Of a stretch of 64,000 bases of DNA, positions 1 through 8,044 are shown piece by piece; the stretch's first letter is position 1, and each line of letters opens with the position of its first letter. Both the position numbers and the translations under genes were made by a program. A model generated the notes under the pieces. The model saw only the letters and a program-made list of their open reading frames with translations. It was not told where the DNA came from and did no database searches. The stretch is taken from the NCBI RefSeq assembly GCF_020510585.1, contig NZ_CP075190.1, forward strand, positions 1,362,001 through 1,426,000, read 5' to 3'. The stretch comes from Ferribacterium limneticum. Its GTDB lineage: Bacteria; Pseudomonadota; Gammaproteobacteria; Burkholderiales; Rhodocyclaceae.

Positions 1-43
1 TTCGTTAGGTCTTATCCCTACTCTTACGAACCAAGAGGTATGA

Positions 44-481
44 ATGAACGCGGTAAAAACGTTCGCCATTTGCTTCTGCATGCTCATAAGCGTCCCCGTA
101 GGCGCGCAGCAAAAATACCCGCCCCTCTTTCTGCCTAGCCCATCTAGCCCGCCAATCGCCGCGTTCATGGCGTGGCACCAATCACTGCTGAAAGGTGATT
201 TTGTGGCGTACAAGAACTCTAGTTTCTGGCTACCCGAAATGAAGGAAGAGTTGAAAGAACAAATGTTTGATTGTTTACGCAGCACTGCTCCGACGATAGT
301 AAAAATCACGGAGCAAAAGACCAATCCAAATGGAAGTGTCGGTTTTTACGCGGTGGGCTGCAAAGACAACGTTCGCCTCATCAACGTGATTACCGTCGGT
401 AACACAGATGGAGCGTGGCGAGTGGCTGCGTCCGGTTGGGGGCCTCCTTGGAACGAAACGGCTAAGCTATGCCCGCTCTAA
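44..481 (+). CDS. Hypothetical secreted protein
   Basis: A 145-residue protein of unknown function. Residues 1-21 form a signal peptide (short basic start, hydrophobic core, cleavage after VGAQ), so the mature protein is probably periplasmic. A proline- and serine-rich linker follows, then a compact domain of about 100 residues with three cysteines in the mature part, which could form disulfides. The start at 44 is preceded by AGAGG about six bases upstream. The other ATG at 40 is in another frame. It stands alone at the window edge, so its operon context is unknown. The fold suggests a small DUF-type periplasmic domain, but I do not recognise the family. Confidence 0.6.
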   Translation: MNAVKTFAICFCMLISVPVGAQQKYPPLFLPSPSSPPIAAFMAWHQSLLKGDFVAYKNSSFWLPEMKEELKEQMFDCLRSTAPTIVKITEQKTNPNGSVGFYAVGCKDNVRLINVITVGNTDGAWRVAASGWGPPWNETAKLCPL

Positions 482-904
482 TCCCTCTAAAAACCGGTCG
501 CTTCGATAAACCCGCGCAGCGATCCTGACCTTAACAGTTGCTGAACGACCGCTTTCCAAATCTGGCTACGTCCGCAGAGGGCACCGAAGCGACTGTTATA
601 CCCTAGGATTCATCGCCGAAAAGCGGTCAATGAAGTTCCGCCCCCCCCGGAAGCGGTCGTTCCCCACAGCAGTGAGCGTGCCCAGACCTACCTTATGACA
701 GGCCCAAGCGGGCCACCCGTCATCGCTCCCCAAGCCGGCACTGGCGTCTCGTTCGCTCATCTGTCGTTCTTGGCCACAACAAACTTGCGTATCAGCGCTA
801 GGGTTAGTAGCAAAAATTGTATGGTCGTATATGCAGCCTGGAAAGCTTCATAACCTGAGGCTTGTTGCCGCTTGAACGGAGAATAATGGGCATTGCCATA
901 GTCA
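482..904. other. Non-coding stretch with inverted repeats
   Basis: No convincing gene in 423 bases. The octamer-like unit AACGACCGCTT and its complement recur: 543-557 and 649-663 are near-perfect inverted partners, with further GCGGTC copies at about 492 and 624. TAACAGTTGC at 532-541 and GCGACTGTTA at 590-599 form another inverted pair (9 of 10). A run of eight C lies at about 641-648. The layout recalls a mobile cassette border, but the integron attC core consensus is not met. Confidence 0.35.
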
Positions 905-1273
905 TCACGGCCTTTCGGAAGCAAGCTTTCCAATTTTGTACTTGCTCAGCAACTCGTCTGCAAACGGCGCATGTGGGCGTCCTTTTGTTTTTGTATTGTA
1001 GGCTTCAGTTGCTTCTTTGCCGCACCACGGCAATACCACCTCTGGTGGAGATGGATGTCCAGGCAAATACGCGGTCAGGTCATAGACTCCTCCACGAATT
1101 GCCATCCAACAGTTGTCCGCTGTCGCATGCTTGGCAAGATCTGCCTTTGAATAGACTTTCTCTGCCGAAATGGCAAGGCTTTGCTCAGCCGGCGGCAGCC
1201 AGAGGTTTCCCGCCCAGAACGCTGTAACCAGCAACCAGAACAATACAGTCGAAGAGAGATAGAGTTGGCGCAT
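905..1273 (-). CDS. Membrane-anchored cytochrome b5-like heme protein
   Basis: A 122-residue protein with one hydrophobic segment (residues 5-26) followed by a cytochrome b5-type heme domain. The b5 pattern is visible: VYDLTAYLPGHP around the first heme ligand, His73, and GRPHAPFADELLSKYKIGKL around the second, His101. The usual HPGG is changed to HPSP, and the spacing between the two histidines is slightly longer than usual. Its ATG overlaps the TAA of the upstream flavocytochrome gene by one base, implying coupled translation and probably electron transfer between the two products. The domain most likely faces the periplasm. Family assignment is fairly sure; the redox partner is inferred from adjacency. 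Confidence 0.75.
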   Translation of the reverse strand: MRQLYLSSTVLFWLLVTAFWAGNLWLPPAEQSLAISAEKVYSKADLAKHATADNCWMAIRGGVYDLTAYLPGHPSPPEVVLPWCGKEATEAYNTKTKGRPHAPFADELLSKYKIGKLASERP

Positions 1274-2526
1274 TATCGGAACTCGAAGTTTTCAAAGTGG
1301 ATGTGGCGGGGAGAAATACCTCTGCCGCTCAAGGCCTTTCTGAGGCCGGCAACTAGGCCGGGCGGGCCGCAAAGATAGCAATCATGTTGTGCAAGGGTAG
1401 TTGCGTCGGGCAGGATCGTATTCAAATCAGGAACATCCTTGCCAGTTGCGACAGCGCAAAGGGAGAGGTTCGAGTCATTTGTCGCCAATGCCTGAATTTC
1501 TTGCAAAAATGCGGCATCGGCATCGGACCGATAAAGATACAAGAGAAGCGTTTTCTGACTGAGCGGCCCTGCCCGAAGTTGCGCCAGAAACGGCGTAATG
1601 CCAATGCCGCCGGCAACCCACAGTTGGGGCGACAACGAACGATCAGTCAGAAATTCCCCAAAGGCGCCATGCACACGTGCCATGACGCCAGACTCAATGG
1701 ACTGAATTTTCCGGGTGCAATCGCCCAGCGCTTTCACACCAATCTGCATTTCACCGCCAGCCCCGACTGCACTGACGGTAAACGGATGAAACTCACCGCA
1801 GCCTCTGAATGTGGGCCCTGAAAAGAAAGCAACCAGTACAAACTGACCGGGCTTTACGGCGACGACTTCGCCCAAGGGTTTGAGTGCTATCTCCACCATG
1901 TCTTTGGCAACCACTTTGACGGCTTGTACGATAAAGGGCCGGGCGGCAAGGCCAAAATCCTCCCTCACGATACGCCAACCGAGAAAGAAGGCTGCAAGTA
2001 CCAGAATCGGCCATACCGGCTCGTCGATACCCAGCAAAACCAAGTGCAGCAAGCCAAACAGCACCGCAAGCCCAAGCCCGACATGCAGCCAGCGCCAGGC
2101 TCGATAGGGAATACGTTTCTCGAAGGTGAGCGCCAGTCCTGCCATCAGCAGGAGTAGCGATAGCCAGCCGAGCCAGACCGGCCATCCCTGATTGAAGGGA
2201 GAGAGGGAATACCATGCCAGTTGTCGATCATTCGGCCAGGCGTCAGCGGCAAGAAGCAGCGGATGCGCCAGCAACAAAACATAGGCAGCCATGCCTGCCC
2301 AGTGATGCCAGCGATACATTCGTTCCAGCCCACCCAAGCCTTCGGCCAAGCGGCTTTCCCTAAGCATCAGTAAAAGACTGGCAAGCAGAAGACCGCAACC
2401 GGCCCAACCCAAAACAATACCTAAGCTACGCGCCAGTCCAAGCCCATCGGGCAGGGCCCAGAAAACCGGAACGACTGTCGCGATTAGGATCAGCAACGGG
2501 ATCGACAGAAAGCGTAGAAGGTGCAT
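1273..2526 (-). CDS. Ferric-reductase-like transmembrane flavocytochrome
   Basis: A 417-residue protein with a membrane half and a cytosolic oxidoreductase half. About six transmembrane helices span residues 5-190. The heme-ligand candidates of the ferric reductase-like domain are visible: WHHWAGMAAYVLLLAHP and WLHVGLGLAVLFGLLHL. From about residue 195 an FNR-type domain follows: HPFTVSA for flavin binding, GGIGITPFLAQL and YLCGPPG for NAD(P)H binding, and the terminal aromatic HFENFEF typical of the NOX/FRE superfamily. It would carry electrons from NAD(P)H across the inner membrane, possibly to the b5 protein encoded directly downstream. The acceptor (Fe(III), oxygen, or a periplasmic protein) cannot be told from sequence. 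Confidence 0.8.
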   Translation of the reverse strand: MHLLRFLSIPLLILIATVVPVFWALPDGLGLARSLGIVLGWAGCGLLLASLLLMLRESRLAEGLGGLERMYRWHHWAGMAAYVLLLAHPLLLAADAWPNDRQLAWYSLSPFNQGWPVWLGWLSLLLLMAGLALTFEKRIPYRAWRWLHVGLGLAVLFGLLHLVLLGIDEPVWPILVLAAFFLGWRIVREDFGLAARPFIVQAVKVVAKDMVEIALKPLGEVVAVKPGQFVLVAFFSGPTFRGCGEFHPFTVSAVGAGGEMQIGVKALGDCTRKIQSIESGVMARVHGAFGEFLTDRSLSPQLWVAGGIGITPFLAQLRAGPLSQKTLLLYLYRSDADAAFLQEIQALATNDSNLSLCAVATGKDVPDLNTILPDATTLAQHDCYLCGPPGLVAGLRKALSGRGISPRHIHFENFEFR

Positions 2527-2556
2527 GGATGGCTATCGTATCGATCAGATAAAGCT

Positions 2557-2862
2557 TCAGGGTTTCGGCTTCTCAGTCTTCAGGTGATCGCAGATATCTT
2601 GTCCGCCACCCGCCATGGCCAAGCCTCGTTGCTGGGCTCGCTCTTCCATCAACTGGTGATGGCTGACCTGATAACTTCGGCAATCTTCAAGCTTGGTAAA
2701 GCTGCGAATCTTTGCTTGGTGCTCGATCCGCTCCTCCGGACTCATGAGTTGCCAGCCTCGGGTGTTCGACTCACTGGCCCGCCAAGGGCCTCGTGCCGAA
2801 GAGCTACCAATCAGCAATAGTCCGATGACCAGGGCGGTGATGAACTTTGTCTGCATGATCAA
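2557..2862 (-). CDS. Small exported protein of unknown function
   Basis: A 101-residue protein with a signal peptide (residues 1-23, cleavage near SSARG) and a charged mature part. The mature part reads LMSPEERIEHQAKIRSFTKLEDC and ends in a basic tail. Two cysteines (in LEDC and QDIC) could pair. MSPEER-type helices occur in small periplasmic proteins that travel with metal or redox genes, but no function is established. It lies about 30 bases upstream of the flavocytochrome gene on the same strand, so it probably belongs to the same transcription unit. Start choice is not certain: MIMQTK offers two adjacent ATGs. Confidence 0.6.
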   Translation of the reverse strand: MIMQTKFITALVIGLLLIGSSSARGPWRASESNTRGWQLMSPEERIEHQAKIRSFTKLEDCRSYQVSHHQLMEERAQQRGLAMAGGGQDICDHLKTEKPKP

Positions 2863-3042
2863 CTTTCGGCAATTATCCTAGGTGCGACGATGTTCAATAT
2901 GACCCGGATACGGCATCAACAGGCTGCCACAAATTAGCTTCGCGACAGCCTGTGCTTCAGAGGAAAGCAATCCGAGCCAGCGTAGGTAGTATTACTTTAC
3001 GCTGTTCGTGTTCGTTATTGCTCTCCTATAGAGAAGACAACG

Positions 3043-3378
3043 CTAGTTTGAAGCAGGTGGGGTTGTGGGGGTATGGATGCGGTCACGAGACTGGATGCGA
3101 TCCTGATCTTTAGTCTGAATTCGTTCCTGATCTCGGGTTTGAGTACGCTCTTGATCTCTTACACGGTCCTGGCTCTGGTCGCGTGTTTGAGTTTGAGTTT
3201 GAGTTTGGTCTGCCTGTCCTCCGCGATTCTGGCCGCCAACTGATTGGCCGCCTCCTTGCCCACCACCCATTCCGCCACCACCCATACCTCCTCCGCCACC
3301 GCCTCTGGCTTCGGCCACGGTTCCAGCTAACGAGAAGCACGCTACGATTAGCAGGGTAATGATTCTGGACGATTTCAT
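3043..3378 (-). CDS. Secreted low-complexity Gly and RDQ-repeat protein
   Basis: A 111-residue protein starting at the ATG at 3378, chosen over an upstream ATG at 3399 because GGGAG sits just before it and the signal peptide then begins at once (MKSSRIITLLIV). After cleavage near AEA there is a glycine/methionine-rich block, a TQTQTQT run, and several imperfect R-D-Q repeats (RDQSQDRVRDQE, RDQERIQTKDQD) before a TPTTPPASN tail. Such sequences are intrinsically disordered and exported. Function unknown. It heads the reverse-strand group with the small exported protein and the flavocytochrome. Confidence 0.6.
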   Translation of the reverse strand: MKSSRIITLLIVACFSLAGTVAEARGGGGGGMGGGGMGGGQGGGQSVGGQNRGGQADQTQTQTQTRDQSQDRVRDQERTQTRDQERIQTKDQDRIQSRDRIHTPTTPPASN

Positions 3379-3897
3379 GATTTGCTCCCTTGAAAACAAC
3401 TAACTGATGAACCTCCTTCAATTGTTATAGAGCATTAAATTAGAGTTTTCTTATAGTGCGACAATTAGTCGCATGGCAAGGTGGATAAGCCTTGGCGTTG
3501 GCCGCATGGACATTGCAACCTTGAATCGCTGTGCAAGGGCGTATTTCTGGGAGGGAAATCGATGAGGGTGCCTCAGGATAAACTTCTGGGCTACGGTAGG
3601 TCAGGCCATTGCAGGCGTTCGCGCTTTGATGCACAAATACAGCTCAGGCCGATGAGAGAGCCGAGCGCCTGAAGCTCTAAATCAAAGACGTAAGCTGAGT
3701 CAGCTACCATCCTGATGCTTGGGATTTGGCACCACAATGGAAGATTGTGGCCGGGTCGAGGCAGTGCAGTCGCAAATTTGCTCACCGAATACCGGCCGTT
3801 CGCCAGGGGTTCTGGAGGCCCTACCTATTGAAATTGGATTACCTCTTCGAGCGGCGGCTCCTGGCCGACTCGAGCCGGCGGGCCAAGCCAATAAACC
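3379..3897. other. Intergenic region, possibly with transposase relic
   Basis: A stretch of 519 bases without a supported gene. The part next to 3378 (about 3379-3470) is AT-rich and should carry the promoter of the reverse-strand redox group. Open frames between 3440 and 3900 have no recognisable start signal or domain. A short reverse-strand segment near 3590-3655 resembles the end of a DDE transposase (separate entry). Confidence 0.4.
3590..3655 (-). pseudogene. Possible relic of a transposase C-terminus
   Basis: Read on the reverse strand, DNA resembling the widespread transposase end IHK..LR.TPAMA.GLT is seen in broken form: frames give CICASK, then after a shift ANACNGLTYRSPEVY. No terminal repeats or target duplication were found. 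The resemblance is weak and could be chance. Confidence 0.2.
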
Positions 3898-4440
3898 CTA
3901 AACTCCCGGCGGAAGCTTGGCGGCCATCATCTTCTTTCGGTCGATCTTTCGCCCGTCAACGATGAAGGTGCCGTCGCCCACGGCGTGAACCGTGCGCTTT
4001 TCCTGGCGTTCGCCGTCGATGTAGGCGGCGACTGCTTCCAGTACGACGATGTTGTGCTTTTCGATGATGTCGATGACCTTGCACTCGATGTTGGCGAGGC
4101 ATTCCTTGATCAGGGGCGGCTTGACGAGTTTGGCCGGGACTGGTGTGAGCTTGAAGCGGACGAATTTGTCGGTGTCTGCTCCGGAGCATGTCCCGATGCC
4201 GACGACCGTGTCGAGCAGGTCGACGGTGGGAATGGCGATGACGCATTCCCGATGCTTGCGCAAGGCCGCGTAGGAGTGGTTCCATTCGCCCGTGGTGATG
4301 GCAAACGTCGGGGTGAAATCCATGACCATGGTCCACGAGATGGTCATGATGTTGTCTTTCTTGCCGTCATGGGTGGTGACGAGGACGACCGGTCCTGATT
4401 CGATCAGGGTGAAAGCCTTGTTCAGTTCCAGTTCTTGCAT
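3898..4440 (-). CDS. Flavin reductase-like FMN-binding protein
   Basis: A 180-residue protein of the flavin reductase-like domain superfamily (split-barrel FMN binding). The typical opening is present: GPVVLVTTHDGKKDNIMTISWTMVMDFTPTFAITTG, as in proteins that bind FMN between two subunits. Later comes ECKVIDIIEKHNIVVLEAVAAY. The start at 4440 (MQELEL) follows AGGTG; the longer open frame to 4563 overlaps the neighbouring TPM gene and has no good start. Likely cytosolic and dimeric, reducing FMN or acting as an NAD(P)H:flavin oxidoreductase; the partner enzyme is not evident here. Confidence 0.75.
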   Translation of the reverse strand: MQELELNKAFTLIESGPVVLVTTHDGKKDNIMTISWTMVMDFTPTFAITTGEWNHSYAALRKHRECVIAIPTVDLLDTVVGIGTCSGADTDKFVRFKLTPVPAKLVKPPLIKECLANIECKVIDIIEKHNIVVLEAVAAYIDGERQEKRTVHAVGDGTFIVDGRKIDRKKMMAAKLPPGV

Positions 4441-4495
4441 GGGAGCACCTCTGATGATCGGGCCAAGCGTGTCTGTTCGATGTCGCCCATGAAAA

Positions 4496-4990
4496 TCAAA
4501 GCAATGTTGGCGCGTCGTCCAGTTCGTTCGGGTTGTCGCCGGTGGCCGGGAAGTGTTGGGCAAGCAGGGCCGTGATGCGCTCTATGGCGTCCACCATGCC
4601 GGTTTGGTAGTTCCCGGCGGCAAATGCTGTTTCCATGCGGTGGCAGATCGCTTCCCATTCGGCTGGCGAGACGAGGGCAGAAATGCCGTGGTCGGCGAGG
4701 ATTTCGACCTGATGATCTACCAACTGAACGTAAACGAGGATGCCGTTGGCCTCGCGCGTTGCCGCCACGCCGAGCGACTGGAAGAGGCTTGCCGCGCGGT
4801 CGCGGCAGGATTCTTTGCGGAGCAGGGCGCGGAGCGGTAGCGGGCCTTCGATGGCGATGCGGATTTCGCCGCGCTGCTTCGTTTCGGAAGCCTTGACCGC
4901 CGCGCCGATGGCCGCCAGATCGTTGGCGCGGAAGGCGCGTCTGGCCCACCAGCCGGGCGATGAGAGATGTTTGAGCAGGCGTCTCAGCAT
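4496..4990 (-). CDS. TPM-domain protein (short form)
   Basis: A 164-residue protein with a TPM (TLP18.3/Psb32/MOLO-1) domain: ETKQRGEIRIAIEGPLP near the start, then ILVYVQLVDHQVEILADHGISALV, the conserved strand pair of this fold. It lacks a signal peptide but begins with a basic, tryptophan-rich segment that may associate with membranes. It lies three bases downstream of the larger TPM gene and completes a lemA-TPM-TPM set that recurs in proteobacteria. Function in the cell is unknown; family members have been linked to envelope quality control and phosphatase activity. Confidence 0.75.
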   Translation of the reverse strand: MLRRLLKHLSSPGWWARRAFRANDLAAIGAAVKASETKQRGEIRIAIEGPLPLRALLRKESCRDRAASLFQSLGVAATREANGILVYVQLVDHQVEILADHGISALVSPAEWEAICHRMETAFAAGNYQTGMVDAIERITALLAQHFPATGDNPNELDDAPTLL

Positions 4991-4993
4991 GAT

Positions 4994-5833
4994 TTACCAG
5001 TTCCCCGAAGCGCCGCCGCCACCAAAGCCGCCACCACCGCCGGAAAATCCGCCGCCGCCCGACGAGCCGCCGCCAAAACCACTGGGGAAGCCGCCGCCGG
5101 ATTGCCAGCCGCCGCGGCCGAGGCGGATGAAGGAGAGCGCGAAAGCGACCAGCGCGGCGCCGCCGGCCAGGCCGAGCGAGGTGAAAAGCGTCCACGCCAG
5201 CCAGCCAGCGACGCCGGAAACGGCCAGCGAGCCGAGCAGGCCGAACATCGAGCGGATGACGCCGGCCATGAAGAAGATGATAAGCAGGAAGGTCAGTGCA
5301 TCGCCGGAATCAGCGCCGCTCGGGGCGGTGTGCACCGCGGGGGAGGGCAGCGGTTCGCCGCGAATGACCTTGTCGAGCGTCGCCACAGTGGCCCGCAGGC
5401 CGCCGGCAAAATCGCCCTCGCGGAAACGCGGCGCCATCTGTTCGGCCACAATGCGCTTGGCGATGGCGTCGGGAATGGCGCCTTCGAGCCCGTAGCCGAT
5501 TTCGATGCGCATGCGTCGGTCGTCCTTGGCGACGATGACGATCACCCCGTCATCGACGCCCTTGCGGCCGATTTTCCAGGCTTCGGCGAGGCGGATGCCA
5601 AACTGCTCGATGCTTTCCGGCTGGGTTGTTGGCAGCAGCACGATGGCAATCTGCGCGCCCTTGTCTTTTTCCAGTAAGACTAGGCTGGCCGTCAGCCCGG
5701 CTTTATCCTCGGCTGACAGCGTGCCGGTCAGGTCGGTGACGCGTTCGGTCAGCGCCGGCAGCGCCACCTCGTTGGCGCTCCAGCCGAGCAGCGGCAGCAG
5801 CGCGAAACAGAGGGCGGCGAGCCAGCGCAGCAT
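4994..5833 (-). CDS. TPM-domain membrane protein, YgcG type
   Basis: A 279-residue protein: signal peptide (1-20), periplasmic TPM domain at about 25-150 (LTERVTDLTGTLSAED, QIAIVLLPTTQPESIEQFG, RIEIGYGLEGAIPD), two or three transmembrane helices at about 180-240, and a glycine/serine-rich C-terminal tail ending GGGGASGNW. This architecture is that of the YgcG family, nearly always next to lemA as here (six bases after the LemA stop). It is probably anchored in the inner membrane with the TPM domain outside. Role unknown; likely works with LemA in envelope maintenance. Confidence 0.85.
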   Translation of the reverse strand: MLRWLAALCFALLPLLGWSANEVALPALTERVTDLTGTLSAEDKAGLTASLVLLEKDKGAQIAIVLLPTTQPESIEQFGIRLAEAWKIGRKGVDDGVIVIVAKDDRRMRIEIGYGLEGAIPDAIAKRIVAEQMAPRFREGDFAGGLRATVATLDKVIRGEPLPSPAVHTAPSGADSGDALTFLLIIFFMAGVIRSMFGLLGSLAVSGVAGWLAWTLFTSLGLAGGAALVAFALSFIRLGRGGWQSGGGFPSGFGGGSSGGGGFSGGGGGFGGGGASGNW

Positions 5834-5839
5834 CGGGAT

Positions 5840-6445
5840 TTACTTGGCTGGAGCGGGGGTATCGAACTTGACGACCGGCGGCGCTGAAATGGCCTTCTCG
5901 TCGTCGACTGTGAAATTGGCCTTGGGCTTGTAGCCCATGACCATCGCCGTCAGGTTGTTCGGGAAGGTGCGCACTGAAACGTTGTAGACGCGCACGCTGT
6001 CGATGTAACGGTTGCGGGCCACGGTGATACGGTTTTCGGTCCCTTCGAGCTGGGCTTGAAGGTCGCGGAAATTGGCGTCGGCCTTGAGGTTCGGGTAGTT
6101 CTCGGCGACCACCAGCAGGCGAGACAGGGCTCCGGACAGCTCGCCCTGCGCCTTCTGGAATTTGGCGAAGGCGGCTTCATCGTTGATCAGTTCGGGCGTG
6201 ATCTTCATGCCGGCGACGTTGGCGCGCGCCTCGGTGACGCGGGTCAGGACTTCCTTTTCATGCGCGGCGTAGCCCTGGACGACGGAAACCAGGTTGGGAA
6301 TCAGGTCGGCGCGGCGTTTGTACTGGTTGAGCACTTCCGACCACGCGGCGTTGACGCCTTCGTCGTTGATCTGGATCTGGTTGTAACCGCAGCCGGAAAG
6401 CAGGCTGGCGATGAGGACGAGTACGGAGTAGAGACGAATGCGCAT
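5840..6445 (-). CDS. lemA: LemA family lipoprotein
   Basis: A 201-residue LemA protein. It opens with a lipoprotein signal peptide (LLSGC, lipidated Cys19), followed by the characteristic coiled helices: NAAWSEVLNQYKRRADLIPNLV, then LTRVTEARANV, ENYPNLKADANFRDLQ and ENRITVARNRYIDSV. It is the first gene of the lemA-TPM-TPM set on the reverse strand. LemA proteins are long antiparallel helical bundles in the envelope; a transport or signalling role is suspected but not established. Family assignment is secure. Confidence 0.92.
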   Translation of the reverse strand: MRIRLYSVLVLIASLLSGCGYNQIQINDEGVNAAWSEVLNQYKRRADLIPNLVSVVQGYAAHEKEVLTRVTEARANVAGMKITPELINDEAAFAKFQKAQGELSGALSRLLVVAENYPNLKADANFRDLQAQLEGTENRITVARNRYIDSVRVYNVSVRTFPNNLTAMVMGYKPKANFTVDDEKAISAPPVVKFDTPAPAK

Positions 6446-6536
6446 GGAAATGGCTCCCGAAAAAATGGTTCGCGGTACAGCATACCATCGTGATATTTTT
6501 TCATAGCAGGCAAAGCCAGGTTTGGCCAGCCGGATG

Positions 6537-6575
6537 CCACGGTCAACCGGAAATATCGGCCAAAATTGAAATCGG
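6537..6575 (+). repeat. Dispersed uptake-like repeat, copy 1 (exact core)
   Basis: Intergenic copy between lemA and the MaoC gene. Core ACGGTCAACCGGAAA, then TATCGGCC, AAAATTGAAAT. Matches copies near 8007, 20031, 38532 and 52261. Confidence 0.8.
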
Positions 6576-6587
6576 CGGGCGACCGCC

Positions 6588-7037
6588 TCAGGCTGGTTTG
6601 CGGCGCAGCAGATGCATGACGATGAAGCTCAGCACCGCCTCGCCACGCTGGTTGACCGCCTGATACTTGAGGCGCGCAATGCCGCGATCCGGCTTCGAGT
6701 TCGATGGCCGTACCTCAAGCACTTCGATTTCGCTGTGCAGCGTGTCGCCCGGCCGTACCGGGGCCAGCCAGCGCAACTCGTCGATGCCCGGCGAACCCAT
6801 GCTCGATTCGGCCAGCACGCCGGACTGGATGAACAGCCGGAAGCAGATGGCCAGGCTCTGGAAGCCGCTGGCGATCAGCCCGCCATACGGCGAGTCGGCC
6901 GCCGCGTTGGCGTCGAGATGGAAGGGCTGCGGGTCGTAGCGCCAGGCGAAGTCAATGATCTCGGCTTCAGTCAAAGTCAGTCCCGGCGAGGTGAAGCGCT
7001 GGCCGGGGGTGAGGTCGTCGAGAAAACGGGTGTCCAT
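6588..7037 (-). CDS. MaoC-like dehydratase
   Basis: A 149-residue single hot-dog domain protein of the MaoC/R-hydratase family. The hydratase-2 signature is visible near residues 30-50: WRYDPQPFHLD followed by GGLIASGFQS, with Asp and His as the catalytic pair. LAPVRPGDTLHSEIEVLEVRPS is also typical of the family. The start at 7037 is the ATG just before MDTRFLDDLTPGQRF, the usual N-terminus. It would hydrate an enoyl-CoA to an (R)-3-hydroxyacyl-CoA, but the true acyl substrate is unknown. It sits 28 bases downstream of the CapA-like gene on the same strand. Confidence 0.85.
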   Translation of the reverse strand: MDTRFLDDLTPGQRFTSPGLTLTEAEIIDFAWRYDPQPFHLDANAAADSPYGGLIASGFQSLAICFRLFIQSGVLAESSMGSPGIDELRWLAPVRPGDTLHSEIEVLEVRPSNSKPDRGIARLKYQAVNQRGEAVLSFIVMHLLRRKPA

Positions 7038-7065
7038 GGCGGTCAGTCCTTTGATTGTGTGGGGC

Positions 7066-8034
7066 TTACGGGTTCCGGCATTGCGCCACCTGCGCGTCGC
7101 CGGCCTTGCCGCAGGGAGTGAGGGCGCCGGGCATCGGGTGCGGCGTGCCACGCTTGTCCATGTGGGCGGCGAGGGTGTCCCATTCGAGCACGCCGGTTTT
7201 ATCGAGCTTGAGGCGGAGCAACCAGCCGACTCTGGCTTCCGGGGCTTCGAAGCCGTCGAAGACGAAGTTGCCGAGGCTGTAGATGATCGGTTTGCCCTGA
7301 TAGACGTCGGCGCCCTGGGTGACGTGCGGGTGGCTGCCGACGACCATGCTGGCGCCTTCGGCTATCATGCGCCGGGCGAAGCTTTGCAGGCGCTGGCTGG
7401 CGGCCGGCTCGTATTCCCAGCCCCAGTGCATGAAGGGAATGATGAGATCGGCGCCGGCGGCCTTGGCGGCACGGATGTCGCTGATCACGTGATCGTCCTC
7501 GCTCCACGCCGTGCCGGGCGTGTCGGCGCCGGCTTCGAAGGCGCGCGGGGCGAATTCGTTGTAGCCGAGGATGGCGATTTTGAGGCCCTGGCGTTCTATC
7601 CACAGCGGCTTGTGGGCTTCGGCGAGGTTCTTGCCGGCGCCGAAATGGGCGATGCCGGCGCGGTCGAGTCGTTGCATGGTTTCGAGCAGGGCTTTGTGGC
7701 CGTAGTCGCCCACATGGTTGTTGGCCAGCGTGACGGCATCGAAGCGACCTTGCAGGATGCGCAGCGTGCGCGGGTGGGCGCGGAAGGTGTAGGGCTTGTC
7801 GGCGAGGCGTTTGCCGCTCCTGGCGACCGAAGTTTCGAGGTTGGCGATGCGGTAGTCGGCGGCCCTGAGCGTTTTGGCGAAAGGGGCGAGCGGGTCGCCG
7901 CCGCGAGCGATGAGCCGGCCGGGGCCATCGTCGAGCATGACGTCGCCGGCGAAAATGAGCGTCATGGGCTCGGCTTGGACGTTAAGCGCGGCCAGAAACG
8001 CCATTGCTACGGTCAACCGGAAAAATCGGCTCAT
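7066..8034 (-). CDS. CapA-like poly-gamma-glutamate synthesis/metallophosphatase-fold protein
   Basis: A 322-residue exported protein of the CapA family. A signal peptide (1-21) is followed by LIFAGDVMLDDGPGR, then NLETSVARSGKR, VTLANNHVGDYG, FMHWGWEYE, VGSHPHVTQG and YSLGNFVFD, the full motif set of the calcineurin-like CapA/PgsA fold. The start at 8034 overlaps the TGA of the upstream gene (ATGA). The codons for residues 2-11 are made from the dispersed repeat at 8007-8044. No other capsule genes are adjacent, so it may be a periplasmic phosphoesterase-like enzyme rather than part of a poly-glutamate capsule. Confidence 0.82.
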   Translation of the reverse strand: MSRFFRLTVAMAFLAALNVQAEPMTLIFAGDVMLDDGPGRLIARGGDPLAPFAKTLRAADYRIANLETSVARSGKRLADKPYTFRAHPRTLRILQGRFDAVTLANNHVGDYGHKALLETMQRLDRAGIAHFGAGKNLAEAHKPLWIERQGLKIAILGYNEFAPRAFEAGADTPGTAWSEDDHVISDIRAAKAAGADLIIPFMHWGWEYEPAASQRLQSFARRMIAEGASMVVGSHPHVTQGADVYQGKPIIYSLGNFVFDGFEAPEARVGWLLRLKLDKTGVLEWDTLAAHMDKRGTPHPMPGALTPCGKAGDAQVAQCRNP

Positions 8035-8044
8035 TTTGAAATGG
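8007..8044 (+). repeat. Dispersed uptake-like repeat, copy 2 (exact core)
   Basis: Core ACGGTCAACCGGAAA followed by AATCGGC and ATTTTGAAAT. It spans the gene junction, covering the start codon and signal-peptide codons of the CapA-like gene and the stop of the preceding gene. Confidence 0.8.

Noticed and set aside
532..599. Integron attC site
   Set aside because: Inverted repeat is there, but the RYYYAAC and GTTRRRY core boxes do not fit, and no integrase is visible.
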